Shown here: positions 63,071-64,000 of the stretch, piece by piece
Numbering within the stretch: position 1 is the first letter of the stretch
How the letters are laid out: each line of letters opens with the position of its first letter
Assembly (NCBI GenBank): GCA_034766995.1
Contig: CM068325.1
Span: 3,429,668-3,493,667 of the forward strand
Origin: Acanthacorydalis orientalis
Taxonomy: Eukaryota > Arthropoda > Insecta > Megaloptera > Corydalidae
Direction of reading: 5' to 3'
Length of the DNA stretch: 64,000 bases
Notes under the pieces: generated by a model
Database searches by the model: none
Told to the model about the DNA's origin: nothing
Seen by the model: the letters and a program-made list of their open reading frames with translations, nothing else
Translations under genes and position numbers: made by a program

Positions 63071-64000
<930 letters not shown>

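Overview
The window looks like nuclear DNA from an arthropod, probably an insect. It has GT-AG introns, very dense microsatellites (long TA, CA, GA and GATA tracts), many CpG dinucleotides and one recognisable gene. That gene is a class A GPCR of the allatotropin-receptor type (the arthropod relative of orexin receptors), and its sequence is closest to insect receptors as I know them. I could not compare databases, so the order is not assigned.

The gene lies on the minus strand. The first coding exon is at 49298-50143 (signal-peptide-like start, long glycosylated N-terminus, TM1, TM2, ECL1, start of TM3). The second is at 4336-4483 (rest of TM3, DRW motif, ICL2, TM4). A single intron of about 44.8 kb (4484-49297) separates them. 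The second exon ends in a good donor, but no TM5-TM7 exon is recognisable in 1-4335, so the rest of the gene lies beyond the left edge. Upstream of the start codon, a likely 5'UTR splice acceptor near 50271 and two short upstream ORFs are visible. The bases from about 50271 to 64000 are therefore 5' UTR intron and/or 5' flank. No other protein-coding gene, tRNA or rRNA is supported.

The giant intron and the 5' flank share one architecture. CpG-rich, mostly single-copy blocks alternate with AT-rich local tandem arrays of 2-9 diverged units. The arrays mostly differ in sequence from one another, yet many share a unit length of about 183 bp. In several arrays the spacing is exactly 183 bp over consecutive units (58309-59224, 26532-27081, 8598-8964). 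In at least some arrays the end units are GC-rich and the inner units carry A/T at the same positions. This is the most unusual signal in the window.

Other structure includes a GATA/TATC higher-order repeat in two opposite orientations around a CpG-rich block (11.7-14.7 kb), a 152-bp fold-back hairpin (11849-12000), several shorter perfect or near-perfect palindromes, a three-unit repeat with Helitron-like ends (1.07-1.5 kb), segmental duplications (29.3/30.4 kb and 26.3/27.2 kb), and a pre-miRNA-like hairpin beside a TA tract (about 37989-38060).
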